A DNA stretch of 64,000 nt. It comes from Anaerolineae bacterium (GTDB lineage: Bacteria; Chloroflexota; Anaerolineae; Promineifilales; Promineifilaceae). Location of the stretch: positions 212,538 through 276,537 of the forward strand of contig JAHDWK010000004.1 of assembly GCA_023382655.1 (NCBI GenBank). Reading direction: 5' to 3'. A program made the position numbers and the translations under genes. The notes under the pieces are model-generated. The model saw only the letters and a list, made by a program, of their open reading frames with translations, made no database searches and had not been told where the DNA came from. Each line of letters starts with the position of its first letter. Position 1 is the first letter of the stretch. Below, piece by piece: positions 25,153 through 32,400 of this stretch.

Positions 25153-26627
25153 ACCGACGATCAACCCCTGGCGCGGGCCAATGGCTCACTGTCACCTTAC
25201 TTGTCGCCGCCAGTATCTTCCTGCTGGTTAAGCTCTTTCAGTATGCCACCGTTCGCAGCAACTATCCCACCGGTCTGGTGATTGCCGGAGTAGAAGTGGG
25301 AGGGCTGTCGAAGCAGCAAACCGGCGAAGTATTAACCAATCAATTCATTGAAGCACCCATTTTCATCTATTATGACGACGAACGTTTTGAAATCAGCCCC
25401 AGCCAGGCCAAATTCCAGTTAGACCTCACAACCATGCTCAACCAGGCTGACTATGAACGCGCCCAGCAAGATTTTTGGGCCGGCTTCTGGGGATTCTTGT
25501 GGGGTCGTCCGGTGGAAGTAAACCCCGTGCCCATTGCCGCCACCCATGACCGTGAAGCCTTGCGGGATGTTCTGTTGGATATTGCTACGCTGATGGACAA
25601 GCCTTCCCAACCGCCACAGCCGGTGCCCCAGAGCTTCAGCTTTCAATATGGCGAAGCCGGTACACGCACCGATATTGAAGCCAGTTTTGCTGACGTGGAA
25701 GCTGCTCTTTACCGACCTGCCAACCGCGAATCACGCCTGGTGGTGCGGCCTGGTCAGGCAACACCACCGGAGAAAAACCTGCTGGTGCGTTTGTTAGTCA
25801 ATAGCCTCCAGGATTTTGAGCAGTTGCATGGTGGCGTAGCCAGCATGTTCATTATGGATTTATCCACCGGCCGTGAGATTGCCATCAACGAAAAAACGCC
25901 TATGTCCGGCATGGATATGCTTAAGGTGCCCATTGTGCTGGAGATGTACCGGATATTGGATCAACCACCCACATTAACACAGCGGCAGCACATCTCCCAT
26001 ACGTTGGCGGCCACGCAAGACAACAACAGCGCCAATGAATTGCTCAAAATTATTAGCGGTCAGGATGATGCTTACCTGGGTGCACAGCAGGTGACGAACT
26101 CTATGCAGCAGCTAGGGTTGAAAAATACCTTTATCACGGCGCCTTATGATGAGGATCCCCGTCCGGGTTCGCCCCGCCCGGAAACTGAGGCCAACACAGC
26201 CGAAGATGTGCGTACCGTTCCTTCACCTTACATCCAAACAACGGCCGAAGACATGGGCACACTGCTTTCCATGATTTATTATTGTGCGGAAGGAGCGGGG
26301 GGGGTATTCACGGCCGTATACCGTGACGCTATCACCACCGACGAATGTAAAACCATCCTCGCTTTTATGACCCAAAATGACATCGGCAGTCTCATTCAAG
26401 AAGGTGTACCGGCCCAGATACCCATCGCCCATCGTCATGGCTGGATTGCCGATACACATGGCGATGCCGGTATTGTCTATTCACCTGGCGGTGACTATGT
26501 GATCGTGCAATTCTTGTATAAACCCAACTGGCTGGAATGGGAAGTGAGTTCACCATTGTTGGCTAACATGTCTCGCGCCACCTATAACTACTTTAACTTT
26601 GATGCTCCTTTTTTAGGAACTAATTGA
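25149..26627 (+). CDS. Serine beta-lactamase-like protein, catalytic Ser replaced (paralogue 1)
   Basis: Membrane-anchored protein of 492 residues. An N-terminal helix (~15-30) is followed by a VanW/PG-binding-4-like domain (~40-200, GVEVGGLSKQQTGEVL), then a class A beta-lactamase-like domain (~210-480). The helix that should carry SxxK reads SGMDMLK, so the aligned nucleophile is Asp256, with Lys259 kept. The second motif is NSAN and the KTG position reads RHGW. It is probably inactive or has another role in peptidoglycan sensing. A close paralogue with SILK follows at 26675. The ATG overlaps the NUDIX stop. Both paralogues share the HGDAGIV and PGGDYVIV region, so they are clearly homologous. 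Confidence 0.85.
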   Translation: MNRRSTPGAGQWLTVTLLVAASIFLLVKLFQYATVRSNYPTGLVIAGVEVGGLSKQQTGEVLTNQFIEAPIFIYYDDERFEISPSQAKFQLDLTTMLNQADYERAQQDFWAGFWGFLWGRPVEVNPVPIAATHDREALRDVLLDIATLMDKPSQPPQPVPQSFSFQYGEAGTRTDIEASFADVEAALYRPANRESRLVVRPGQATPPEKNLLVRLLVNSLQDFEQLHGGVASMFIMDLSTGREIAINEKTPMSGMDMLKVPIVLEMYRILDQPPTLTQRQHISHTLAATQDNNSANELLKIISGQDDAYLGAQQVTNSMQQLGLKNTFITAPYDEDPRPGSPRPETEANTAEDVRTVPSPYIQTTAEDMGTLLSMIYYCAEGAGGVFTAVYRDAITTDECKTILAFMTQNDIGSLIQEGVPAQIPIAHRHGWIADTHGDAGIVYSPGGDYVIVQFLYKPNWLEWEVSSPLLANMSRATYNYFNFDAPFLGTN

Positions 26628-26633
26628 GAGAGC

Positions 26634-26669
26634 AGAGATGAGAGATCGTCCAATCTCCCATCTCTTTTT
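26634..26669 (+). terminator. Heptad-type hairpin with T tract between the two paralogues
   Basis: AGAGATGAGAGAT (26634-26646) pairs with ATCTCCCATCTCT (26653-26665) with one mismatch, followed by TTTT. It looks like an intrinsic terminator; the repeat units are 7 bases long. Confidence 0.65.
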
Positions 26670-26674
26670 CACCT

Positions 26675-28243
26675 ATGCTCAAATCCATTCAAAAACTCCT
26701 TACCGGTATCCTGCTTATGCTGCTGCTGCTATTTTTAGGCTACCAGGCACTGCAATATTGGCTGGCGCAAGATCGGTTGCCGGCCGGATTAACCATTGCC
26801 GGTATAGATGTGGGCGGCCTGAACCAGGAAGAAGCCACTGCCCAGATACAACAAGTTTATAACGCGCCATTGGTTCTTCACCATCAATCCGAGCAGGTAG
26901 CCATCACGCCGGCCGAAGTTGGTTTTGCTCTGGACATGGAGCCGATGCTGGCTGAAGCAACAGCCTATCAATCGCAGTTAACCTTCTGGCAAGGGTATGT
27001 ACAATTTGTGTTGGGTCGCTCGTTAGAACCGGCCACTATCCCCTTGCAGGCCAGTTATGACCAGGCGGCGCTGCGCCAACAACTAGAGACAGTCGCCTCT
27101 TACCTGGACAAACCGGCCACATTGCCCCGACTGTTAGTGGCCGAGGGTGATTATGAACCCGGCCAACCGGGTTATGTCACCGATATTGAAGCCAGCCTGC
27201 CGCTGGCCGAGACGGCGCTTTTCCAGGCAAAACCAGAAGCGCGTCAGGTCAATCTGGTGTTACAAACCCAGGAGCCGGAGGAATTGAACATCCACGTGTT
27301 GGAAGAACAATTGCGGCGCGAATTAGAACGCGCCAGCAGCCGGGGACTGTTTGGTAGTATGTTTGTGATGGATTTGCAGACAGGTGAAGAGGTGAACATC
27401 AATGCGGATGTGGTAATGTCGGGTCTGAGCATCTTGAAGATCGCTATTTTTATTGCAGCTTATCGCGCTTTAGACCAGGCGCCCAATGAATATGAGCAGG
27501 GGTTGTTTTACAGCACGGCCGTGCAGTCCAGTAATTACAGCGCTAACCAACTGCTGCATATTGTTGCCGGCGAAAACAATACATATGAAGGTGCAGCCCA
27601 ACTTACCGAATTCGTGCAGCGGTTGGGGCTGGTTAATACTTTCATGGCGATACCTTATGATGCTGCCTTTGTGGACAGCCGTCCCCAAACTTACGTTACG
27701 CCCGCCAACTCTCAACCAAACATTCTTACCAACCCGGATATAGCCCGCCAGACGACCGCCGAAGATGTGGGAACATTGCTCTCCATGCTCTATTACTGTT
27801 CTAAGGGCGGCGGCGCCTTGTTAGCCATTTATCCCAACCAAATCACCCCGGCTGAGTGCCAGGCCATCATTGACGTGATGATCTTGAATACTGAGGGTAA
27901 TCTTATCCGCCTGGGAGTGCCTGAAAATGTGCCGGTTTCACACAAACACGGCTGGGGTGACAACCTGACTCATGGTGATGCTGGTATTGTGTTTACTCCG
28001 GGCGGCGATTATGTGATTGTCACTTATTTACACCAAAATGAAGGTTTTATTCTCTCAGATGTGAGTTTCCCCATATTGTGGGAGTTGTCGCGGCTGACCT
28101 ACAATTATTTTAACTATACTGACCCCTACCTGGATGACCCCATGATTCGGGCAGAGGCCGCCGCTCTGGAACGGGAGCAGGCTCTCGCTACAGCCACCGC
28201 TCAGGCGTTGGAGGCGGAAGCACCAGCGACGCCGGAACCGTAA
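26675..28243 (+). CDS. Serine beta-lactamase-like hydrolase with VanW-like N-domain (paralogue 2)
   Basis: Membrane-anchored protein of 522 residues with the same architecture as its neighbour: an N-terminal hydrophobic helix, a VanW/PG-binding-4-like domain (GLTIAGIDVGGLNQEEATAQI) and a class A beta-lactamase-like domain. Here SxxK is intact as Ser252-Ile-Leu-Lys255, NYSAN is the second motif and KHGW replaces KTG. A Glu/Ala/Thr-rich tail (~500-522) is additional. It is likely a D-Ala-D-Ala-type serine hydrolase or a peptidoglycan-binding protein; lactamase activity is not implied. Its stop codon is the first word of a heptad array (28241-28289). Confidence 0.88.
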   Translation: MLKSIQKLLTGILLMLLLLFLGYQALQYWLAQDRLPAGLTIAGIDVGGLNQEEATAQIQQVYNAPLVLHHQSEQVAITPAEVGFALDMEPMLAEATAYQSQLTFWQGYVQFVLGRSLEPATIPLQASYDQAALRQQLETVASYLDKPATLPRLLVAEGDYEPGQPGYVTDIEASLPLAETALFQAKPEARQVNLVLQTQEPEELNIHVLEEQLRRELERASSRGLFGSMFVMDLQTGEEVNINADVVMSGLSILKIAIFIAAYRALDQAPNEYEQGLFYSTAVQSSNYSANQLLHIVAGENNTYEGAAQLTEFVQRLGLVNTFMAIPYDAAFVDSRPQTYVTPANSQPNILTNPDIARQTTAEDVGTLLSMLYYCSKGGGALLAIYPNQITPAECQAIIDVMILNTEGNLIRLGVPENVPVSHKHGWGDNLTHGDAGIVFTPGGDYVIVTYLHQNEGFILSDVSFPILWELSRLTYNYFNYTDPYLDDPMIRAEAAALEREQALATATAQALEAEAPATPEP

Positions 28244-28289
28244 TCCGTGATCCGTCACCCGTTATCGGTGGTCGGATTAGGGATCACGA
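28241..28289. repeat. Heptad-repeat array overlapping a stop codon
   Basis: Seven consecutive 7-base words: TAATCCG, TGATCCG, TCACCCG, TTATCGG, TGGTCGG, ATTAGGG, ATCACGA. The left words (..CCG) and right words (CGG..) are partly complementary. The first word contains the TAA stop of the upstream gene. Confidence 0.8.
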
Positions 28290-28306
28290 AAAGGAATAGA
28301 AAAAAG

Positions 28307-29281
28307 ATGGAATACAGAAGATTGGGACGCACTGGTCTGAAAGTTTCGACGATTTGTTTAGGTACGATGCAGTTTGGCTGGACGGCCGATAAACAGACAT
28401 CCTTTGCGATCATGGACACGGCCGTAGCCCACAACATTAACTTCTTCGATACGGCCGATGTTTACTCTCGCTGGGCCGAAGGCAACCCCGGTGGCGTCAG
28501 CGAACAGATCATAGGTGAATGGCTGGCGACCGGGCCTATACCACGAGACCAACTGATCCTGGCCACCAAAGTGCGCGGCCAGATGGGCAGCGGCCCCAAT
28601 GACAAAGGACTGTCGCGCCATCACATCTTGAACGCCGTGGACGCCAGTCTGCGGCGTTTACAAACCGACTACATTGACCTGTACCAGCTTCACTCCCCCG
28701 ATGCCGAAACGCCGCTGGACGAAACCCTGCGTGCCCTGGATGACCTGGTGCGGGCGGGCAAAGTGCGTTATGTGGGCTGTTCCAACTATCCCGCCTGGTT
28801 GCTGACAAAGTCCCTATGGGTCAGCGACGTGCAGCGCCTGGTACGCTTTGATAGTTTGCAACCCCATTACAACTTGCTGCACCGGGCCGAATTTGAAAGA
28901 GAATTGGAAGCGGTGTGCCGTGACCAGGGCATAGGTGTTATTCCCTACAGCCCACTGGGCGCTGGTTTCCTCACCGGCAAATACCGCCGTGACACGGCGC
29001 TGCCAGAATCCGCCCGTGCCGGTGGCGTGCAAAAACGGTATATGAACGAACAGGGTTTTGCCACCATTGACAAATTGGAGGAGATCGCCCAGGCGCATGA
29101 TGCCACCATTGCCCAGATGGCCATTGCCTGGGTGCTGGCCAACACGGCCGTGACCTCCGCCATCATCGGCGCCAACTCCATCTCCCAACTAACCGACACC
29201 CTGCGTGGTGCAGAAGTACAGCTTACCGCTGCCGAAAAAGAAGCGTTAGATGCTCTTACCGCCTGGCAAAACGCTGGTTGA
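28307..29281 (+). CDS. Aldo/keto reductase
   Basis: NADPH-dependent oxidoreductase of the aldo/keto reductase superfamily, 324 residues. The N-terminus has the usual YRRLGRTGLKVS start. The catalytic tetrad is consistent with Asp (FFDTADVYSRW), Lys (ATKVRG) and His (LYQLHSPD). The C-terminal NADP region has IPYSPLGAGFLTGKYR and AIIGANSISQL. It most resembles the YajO/AKR11-12 type. The ATG follows AAAGGAA about 10 bases upstream and the heptad array. The substrate is unknown. It runs into the phosphoesterase gene without a gap. Confidence 0.92.
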   Translation: MEYRRLGRTGLKVSTICLGTMQFGWTADKQTSFAIMDTAVAHNINFFDTADVYSRWAEGNPGGVSEQIIGEWLATGPIPRDQLILATKVRGQMGSGPNDKGLSRHHILNAVDASLRRLQTDYIDLYQLHSPDAETPLDETLRALDDLVRAGKVRYVGCSNYPAWLLTKSLWVSDVQRLVRFDSLQPHYNLLHRAEFERELEAVCRDQGIGVIPYSPLGAGFLTGKYRRDTALPESARAGGVQKRYMNEQGFATIDKLEEIAQAHDATIAQMAIAWVLANTAVTSAIIGANSISQLTDTLRGAEVQLTAAEKEALDALTAWQNAG

Positions 29282-29295
29282 CAGGCAAAGTTCAA

Positions 29296-30117
29296 ATGGA
29301 CAAACATTACTTACGTGGCAAAATGCAGAGTGCCCAGACCAGGCTGATGCAGCGATTGGGCCGCCAGCGCTTTGCCGCCGATCAGTTTGAGATTGTCTCT
29401 TTGCCCGTGAGAATTTCCGGCCTTGACCCGGCTTTTACCGGCTACCGGCTGGTGCAGGTGAGCGATATTCATCTGGGAAACTGGGTCACGGCCGAGCGCT
29501 GGCAAGGCATTGTGCGGCTGATCAATGCCCAAGAGCCAGACACTATTGCCCTGACCGGCGATTTTATCTCTTATGTGCTGGATGGGGTGCTGGATGATCT
29601 GGCTGCCGGTCTGAGCCGGTTGCAGGCGCGTGATGTGATTCTGGCGGTCATGGGCAACCATGATCATTGGATGGATGTGGGACGAGTGCGGCAGACGTTG
29701 GCGGCGAGTGGCGTGATGGAATTGCAAAACAGCGTTTATACGTTGCGGCGGGACACGGCCGTGTTGCACATTGCCGGGGTGGACAACATTACCGTCAAAG
29801 CAGATGATCTGCCGACGGTGTTAGCCGCGCTGCCACCTGATGGTCCGGCCATTTTGTTGGCGCACGAACCGGATTTTGCCGAAACCAGCGCCGCTACCGG
29901 CCGTTTTGCTTTGCAGCTATCCGGCCATTCTCATGGCGGTCAGGTGGTGCTGCCCAGAGTTGGGCCAATGCGCGGGCCGTTGTTTAAGCAATACCCCAAC
30001 GGCCGTTACCAGGTGGGTCAGATGGTGCAGTATACCAATCGCGGCGTCGGTACGAATGCTATCCGCCTGCGCTATCGTTGTAAACCGGAAATTACGGTGA
30101 TTACGCTTTATCCATAG
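29296..30117 (+). CDS. Calcineurin-like metallophosphoesterase
   Basis: Metallophosphoesterase of 273 residues, YkuE-like. All metal-binding motifs are visible: DIHLG, GDFIS, GNHDHW and GHSHGGQ, with a long spacer typical of the membrane-associated phosphoesterase group. The substrate may be a lipid or nucleotide; it cannot be decided here. The ATG at 29296 is chosen; a TTG at 29278 overlapping the upstream stop is an alternative start. It is probably co-transcribed with the aldo/keto reductase gene and is convergent with the next gene. Confidence 0.88.
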   Translation: MDKHYLRGKMQSAQTRLMQRLGRQRFAADQFEIVSLPVRISGLDPAFTGYRLVQVSDIHLGNWVTAERWQGIVRLINAQEPDTIALTGDFISYVLDGVLDDLAAGLSRLQARDVILAVMGNHDHWMDVGRVRQTLAASGVMELQNSVYTLRRDTAVLHIAGVDNITVKADDLPTVLAALPPDGPAILLAHEPDFAETSAATGRFALQLSGHSHGGQVVLPRVGPMRGPLFKQYPNGRYQVGQMVQYTNRGVGTNAIRLRYRCKPEITVITLYP

Positions 30118-31161
30118 TTATGGAATAATGTTGTACGCTAACGTATCCAGATAAAACAAATAAATATAGCCCAACAACAGCAACAGCCAGCCAATGACCT
30201 GCACGATGTCCAGCAGCGTAATCCAGGAAACGGAGAAGTTATCCTGAACGGCGCGCATAATGGACTCCATAGTCTCCAGCTTTTGTTTCACGTTGGTTTT
30301 CCACTCATCTAAATACAATTCATCCGACATAGTGCGGTATAACTGCGCCGTGTACCAATCGCCAATCATCAACAATTTCTGGTCAATCCGTTCAAAATCC
30401 AATAGCAACGCCAGCCGTTCCTGAATCACCTGCTGTACCGTGCGGCGTAGCTGCACCGGGTTGATCATCCGCCTCCGCCCGGTGGTAAACTGTTCGCGCA
30501 CATAGGCCAGCCGTTCATCAATCCGTTTGTCCAGCATCCGGTAGCGCAGCAGTTGGTAAATGGCTACCTTCACTACTTCAATATCAGACTGGAAGTCGCC
30601 ATCGGGGGCCATGATAATGCCGCCTTCCCAATCCACAATGGTTAAATCCCGCTCGGAATAGTGCAGCCGCGACACCAGCGAACTGGCAGCATCTTCAGCG
30701 CTGAGTTTTTCGCGTTGTGAGCGCAGCAAACCGGCCAGTTCACTCATGGCCTGCTCAATGAACAAATCGGGCGACATACCCACTTCCTGGATCATCAGCA
30801 AGAAATACTCTTCCCATAAATCAGTCGCCAATACCTCGGCGGGCAGCAGTAAATTGCGCAGAGATTCTTTCAGCCGTTCCACTAATTGCAGCGTGACGCT
30901 GCTCAACATGTCGCTAATGGGGAAACGACATTCAATGATTTGTACGCTTTCCTCAAAAAGCTGGGGCTGCACGGAGACATGGACGCCTTCCAACTGCACG
31001 GCCGTTGCCGTCAATAACCGCATGTCCAGGTCAACCGGTTGAAAATAGGGCGCTTTGTTCAACTGCTGCTGCGGTACCTGCACCCAGGTTTCATCTATCT
31101 TATCCATGGGAAACGCCAGCAAAAAACAGACCTGTGCCTGGGGGGGGAGTTTTTCAGTCAT
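30118..31161 (-). CDS. Tail-anchored protein of unknown function, weakly like RMD1/DUF155
   Basis: A 347-residue protein, soluble for ~310 residues and ending in a hydrophobic helix pair (DIVQVIGWLLLLLGYIYLF). The middle has helical regions with many acidic and basic residues (DKRIDERLAYVREQF) that loosely recall the RMD1/DUF155 (YagE) family, but the signature is not clear enough to assign it. A short N-terminal beta-rich part precedes. It lies after the TPR-like gene on the same strand; the two are separated by a heptad hairpin, so co-transcription is uncertain. Confidence 0.65.
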   Translation of the reverse strand: MTEKLPPQAQVCFLLAFPMDKIDETWVQVPQQQLNKAPYFQPVDLDMRLLTATAVQLEGVHVSVQPQLFEESVQIIECRFPISDMLSSVTLQLVERLKESLRNLLLPAEVLATDLWEEYFLLMIQEVGMSPDLFIEQAMSELAGLLRSQREKLSAEDAASSLVSRLHYSERDLTIVDWEGGIIMAPDGDFQSDIEVVKVAIYQLLRYRMLDKRIDERLAYVREQFTTGRRRMINPVQLRRTVQQVIQERLALLLDFERIDQKLLMIGDWYTAQLYRTMSDELYLDEWKTNVKQKLETMESIMRAVQDNFSVSWITLLDIVQVIGWLLLLLGYIYLFYLDTLAYNIIP

Positions 31162-31176
31162 AGCTAAGGGGCATAA

Positions 31177-31211
31177 AGAGATGGGGAGATTGAATCAATC
31201 TCCTCATCTCT
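31177..31211. terminator. Heptad-type hairpin
   Basis: AGAGATGGGGAGATTG pairs with CAATCTCCTCATCTCT with one mismatch around a tiny loop (AATC region). It lies between two minus-strand genes; there is no long T tract. Confidence 0.55.
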
Positions 31212-31217
31212 CAATTA

Positions 31218-32282
31218 CTATTCTTCCTCATCAAACGGCGGATTAGAAAACGGCGGATTAGAAAACCGCTGTAAAAAGAACTGCTTTAACCAGGCCAGAT
31301 GATCCGGATCATCAATTTCCAGCAGTAAGTATTGCACCCACGCCGGGAAATCGCTGATAGTCACATCACCCCGTTCCAGCTTGTCCAGATAGCTCCAATC
31401 TACACGAGAAGCCTGCGCCGCTTCCACCGGCGCCAAATCGGCCAGCGCCTCCTCCACCCGTGCCACCAGTTCCGTTTCAACCGGCGGTGGCAGGGCAAAA
31501 TCAGCCGGCAATTTGTCCATATCCGGCGGCATGTAAGGCAACGGTTGCATATACATGTCCTCATCGGCCGCAAAGTCAGAATCTATCTGGCGCATCATAT
31601 GGCGGTAACGACGGCCGTCTTCCTGACCGCGTGGTGGTATCCAGGGAATCTGCTCCTGGTGGTCGCGCCACCAGCGCACCTCCGCCCAAAAGCGACGCGC
31701 CTCCTCGTCGTGTGGAAATTGGCTCAATAACTCTGCTAACACCTCCGCCGATTCCGCAAAGAAACCCTGGTCGGCATACAAATCAGCCACCCATAACATC
31801 ACCGCACGCGGTCGTGTCGTCCGCTTAATAGCCTCTTGAAAAATAGGCCAGGCTATCTCGCTGCCCCGTGTTTCCCCCAGCAAATAATCTTGCAGTAGTT
31901 GGTCACGCCCCTCCTCTAGCATTTCTTTCACATCAGACGGGCATACATCCTCCGGGTCAATTGTGTCGTTATATGCCCGGTACTGCCCCTCCCAACGGCA
32001 CATCCCCCGGAACGAGAAAGCCAATCGCCGCCGCTGCTGCCAGGCACGATCATCCCACTCATCAATCGTGCGGCCAATCGCCTTCCGGTTATCTCGAATC
32101 ACCCAGGGGTCATTAAATGCTTCCAGCACCAGATCGCTGGCCTCCTGGCAGTTGGGGAACAGCGCCAGAATCTCATAGCAGATGGCCGCCGCATCCGGGG
32201 CGGTGAAGTCATCTTCGGCCAGCAGAGCGCGGGCTTCGCTCAACATGCGGTACACATAATCAGGGTAAGTTCGGTCACTCAT
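31218..32282 (-). CDS. TPR-like repeat protein of unknown function
   Basis: A 354-residue hydrophilic, helix-rich protein. The N-terminal part (EARALLAEDDFTAPDAAAICYEILALFPNCQEASDL) and the middle (AVMLWVADLYADQGFFAESAEVLAELLSQFPHDEEARRFW) resemble tetratricopeptide repeats, so a protein-binding role is likely. The C-terminus holds a short repeated FSNPP, encoded by two copies of a 15-bp repeat at 31235-31264. A strong ribosome binding site (AGGAGGA) precedes the ATG. It is divergent from the kinase-ATPase-TPR gene and could be linked to it. I do not recognise a family. Confidence 0.72.
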   Translation of the reverse strand: MSDRTYPDYVYRMLSEARALLAEDDFTAPDAAAICYEILALFPNCQEASDLVLEAFNDPWVIRDNRKAIGRTIDEWDDRAWQQRRRLAFSFRGMCRWEGQYRAYNDTIDPEDVCPSDVKEMLEEGRDQLLQDYLLGETRGSEIAWPIFQEAIKRTTRPRAVMLWVADLYADQGFFAESAEVLAELLSQFPHDEEARRFWAEVRWWRDHQEQIPWIPPRGQEDGRRYRHMMRQIDSDFAADEDMYMQPLPYMPPDMDKLPADFALPPPVETELVARVEEALADLAPVEAAQASRVDWSYLDKLERGDVTISDFPAWVQYLLLEIDDPDHLAWLKQFFLQRFSNPPFSNPPFDEEE

Positions 32283-32324
32283 GCTTATTCCTCCTGCCGC
32301 TGCCCATTATACCTACAACCGTTC

Positions 32325-32378
32325 GTAGTAGGCGATTTATCGCCTTTTGCTGACGGATGGCGATAAATCGCCTACTAC
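32325..32378. repeat. Perfect 20-base inverted repeat before the kinase gene
   Basis: GTAGTAGGCGATTTATCGCC at 32325-32344 pairs with its exact complement at 32359-32378 around a 14-base loop. Each arm also contains GGCGAT..ATCGCC, itself a palindrome. It shares words with the hairpin at 3367-3395. It lies in a divergent gap. Confidence 0.85.
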
Positions 32379-32386
32379 AAACAGGG

Positions 32387-32392
32387 TATAAT
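32387..32392 (+). promoter_or_regulatory. -10 box immediately before the kinase start
   Basis: TATAAT lies eight bases before the ATG at 32401, with no Shine-Dalgarno. Transcription would start at or next to the start codon, so the mRNA is probably leaderless. No good -35 box is visible. Confidence 0.6.
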
Positions 32393-32400
32393 CTCTGTTT

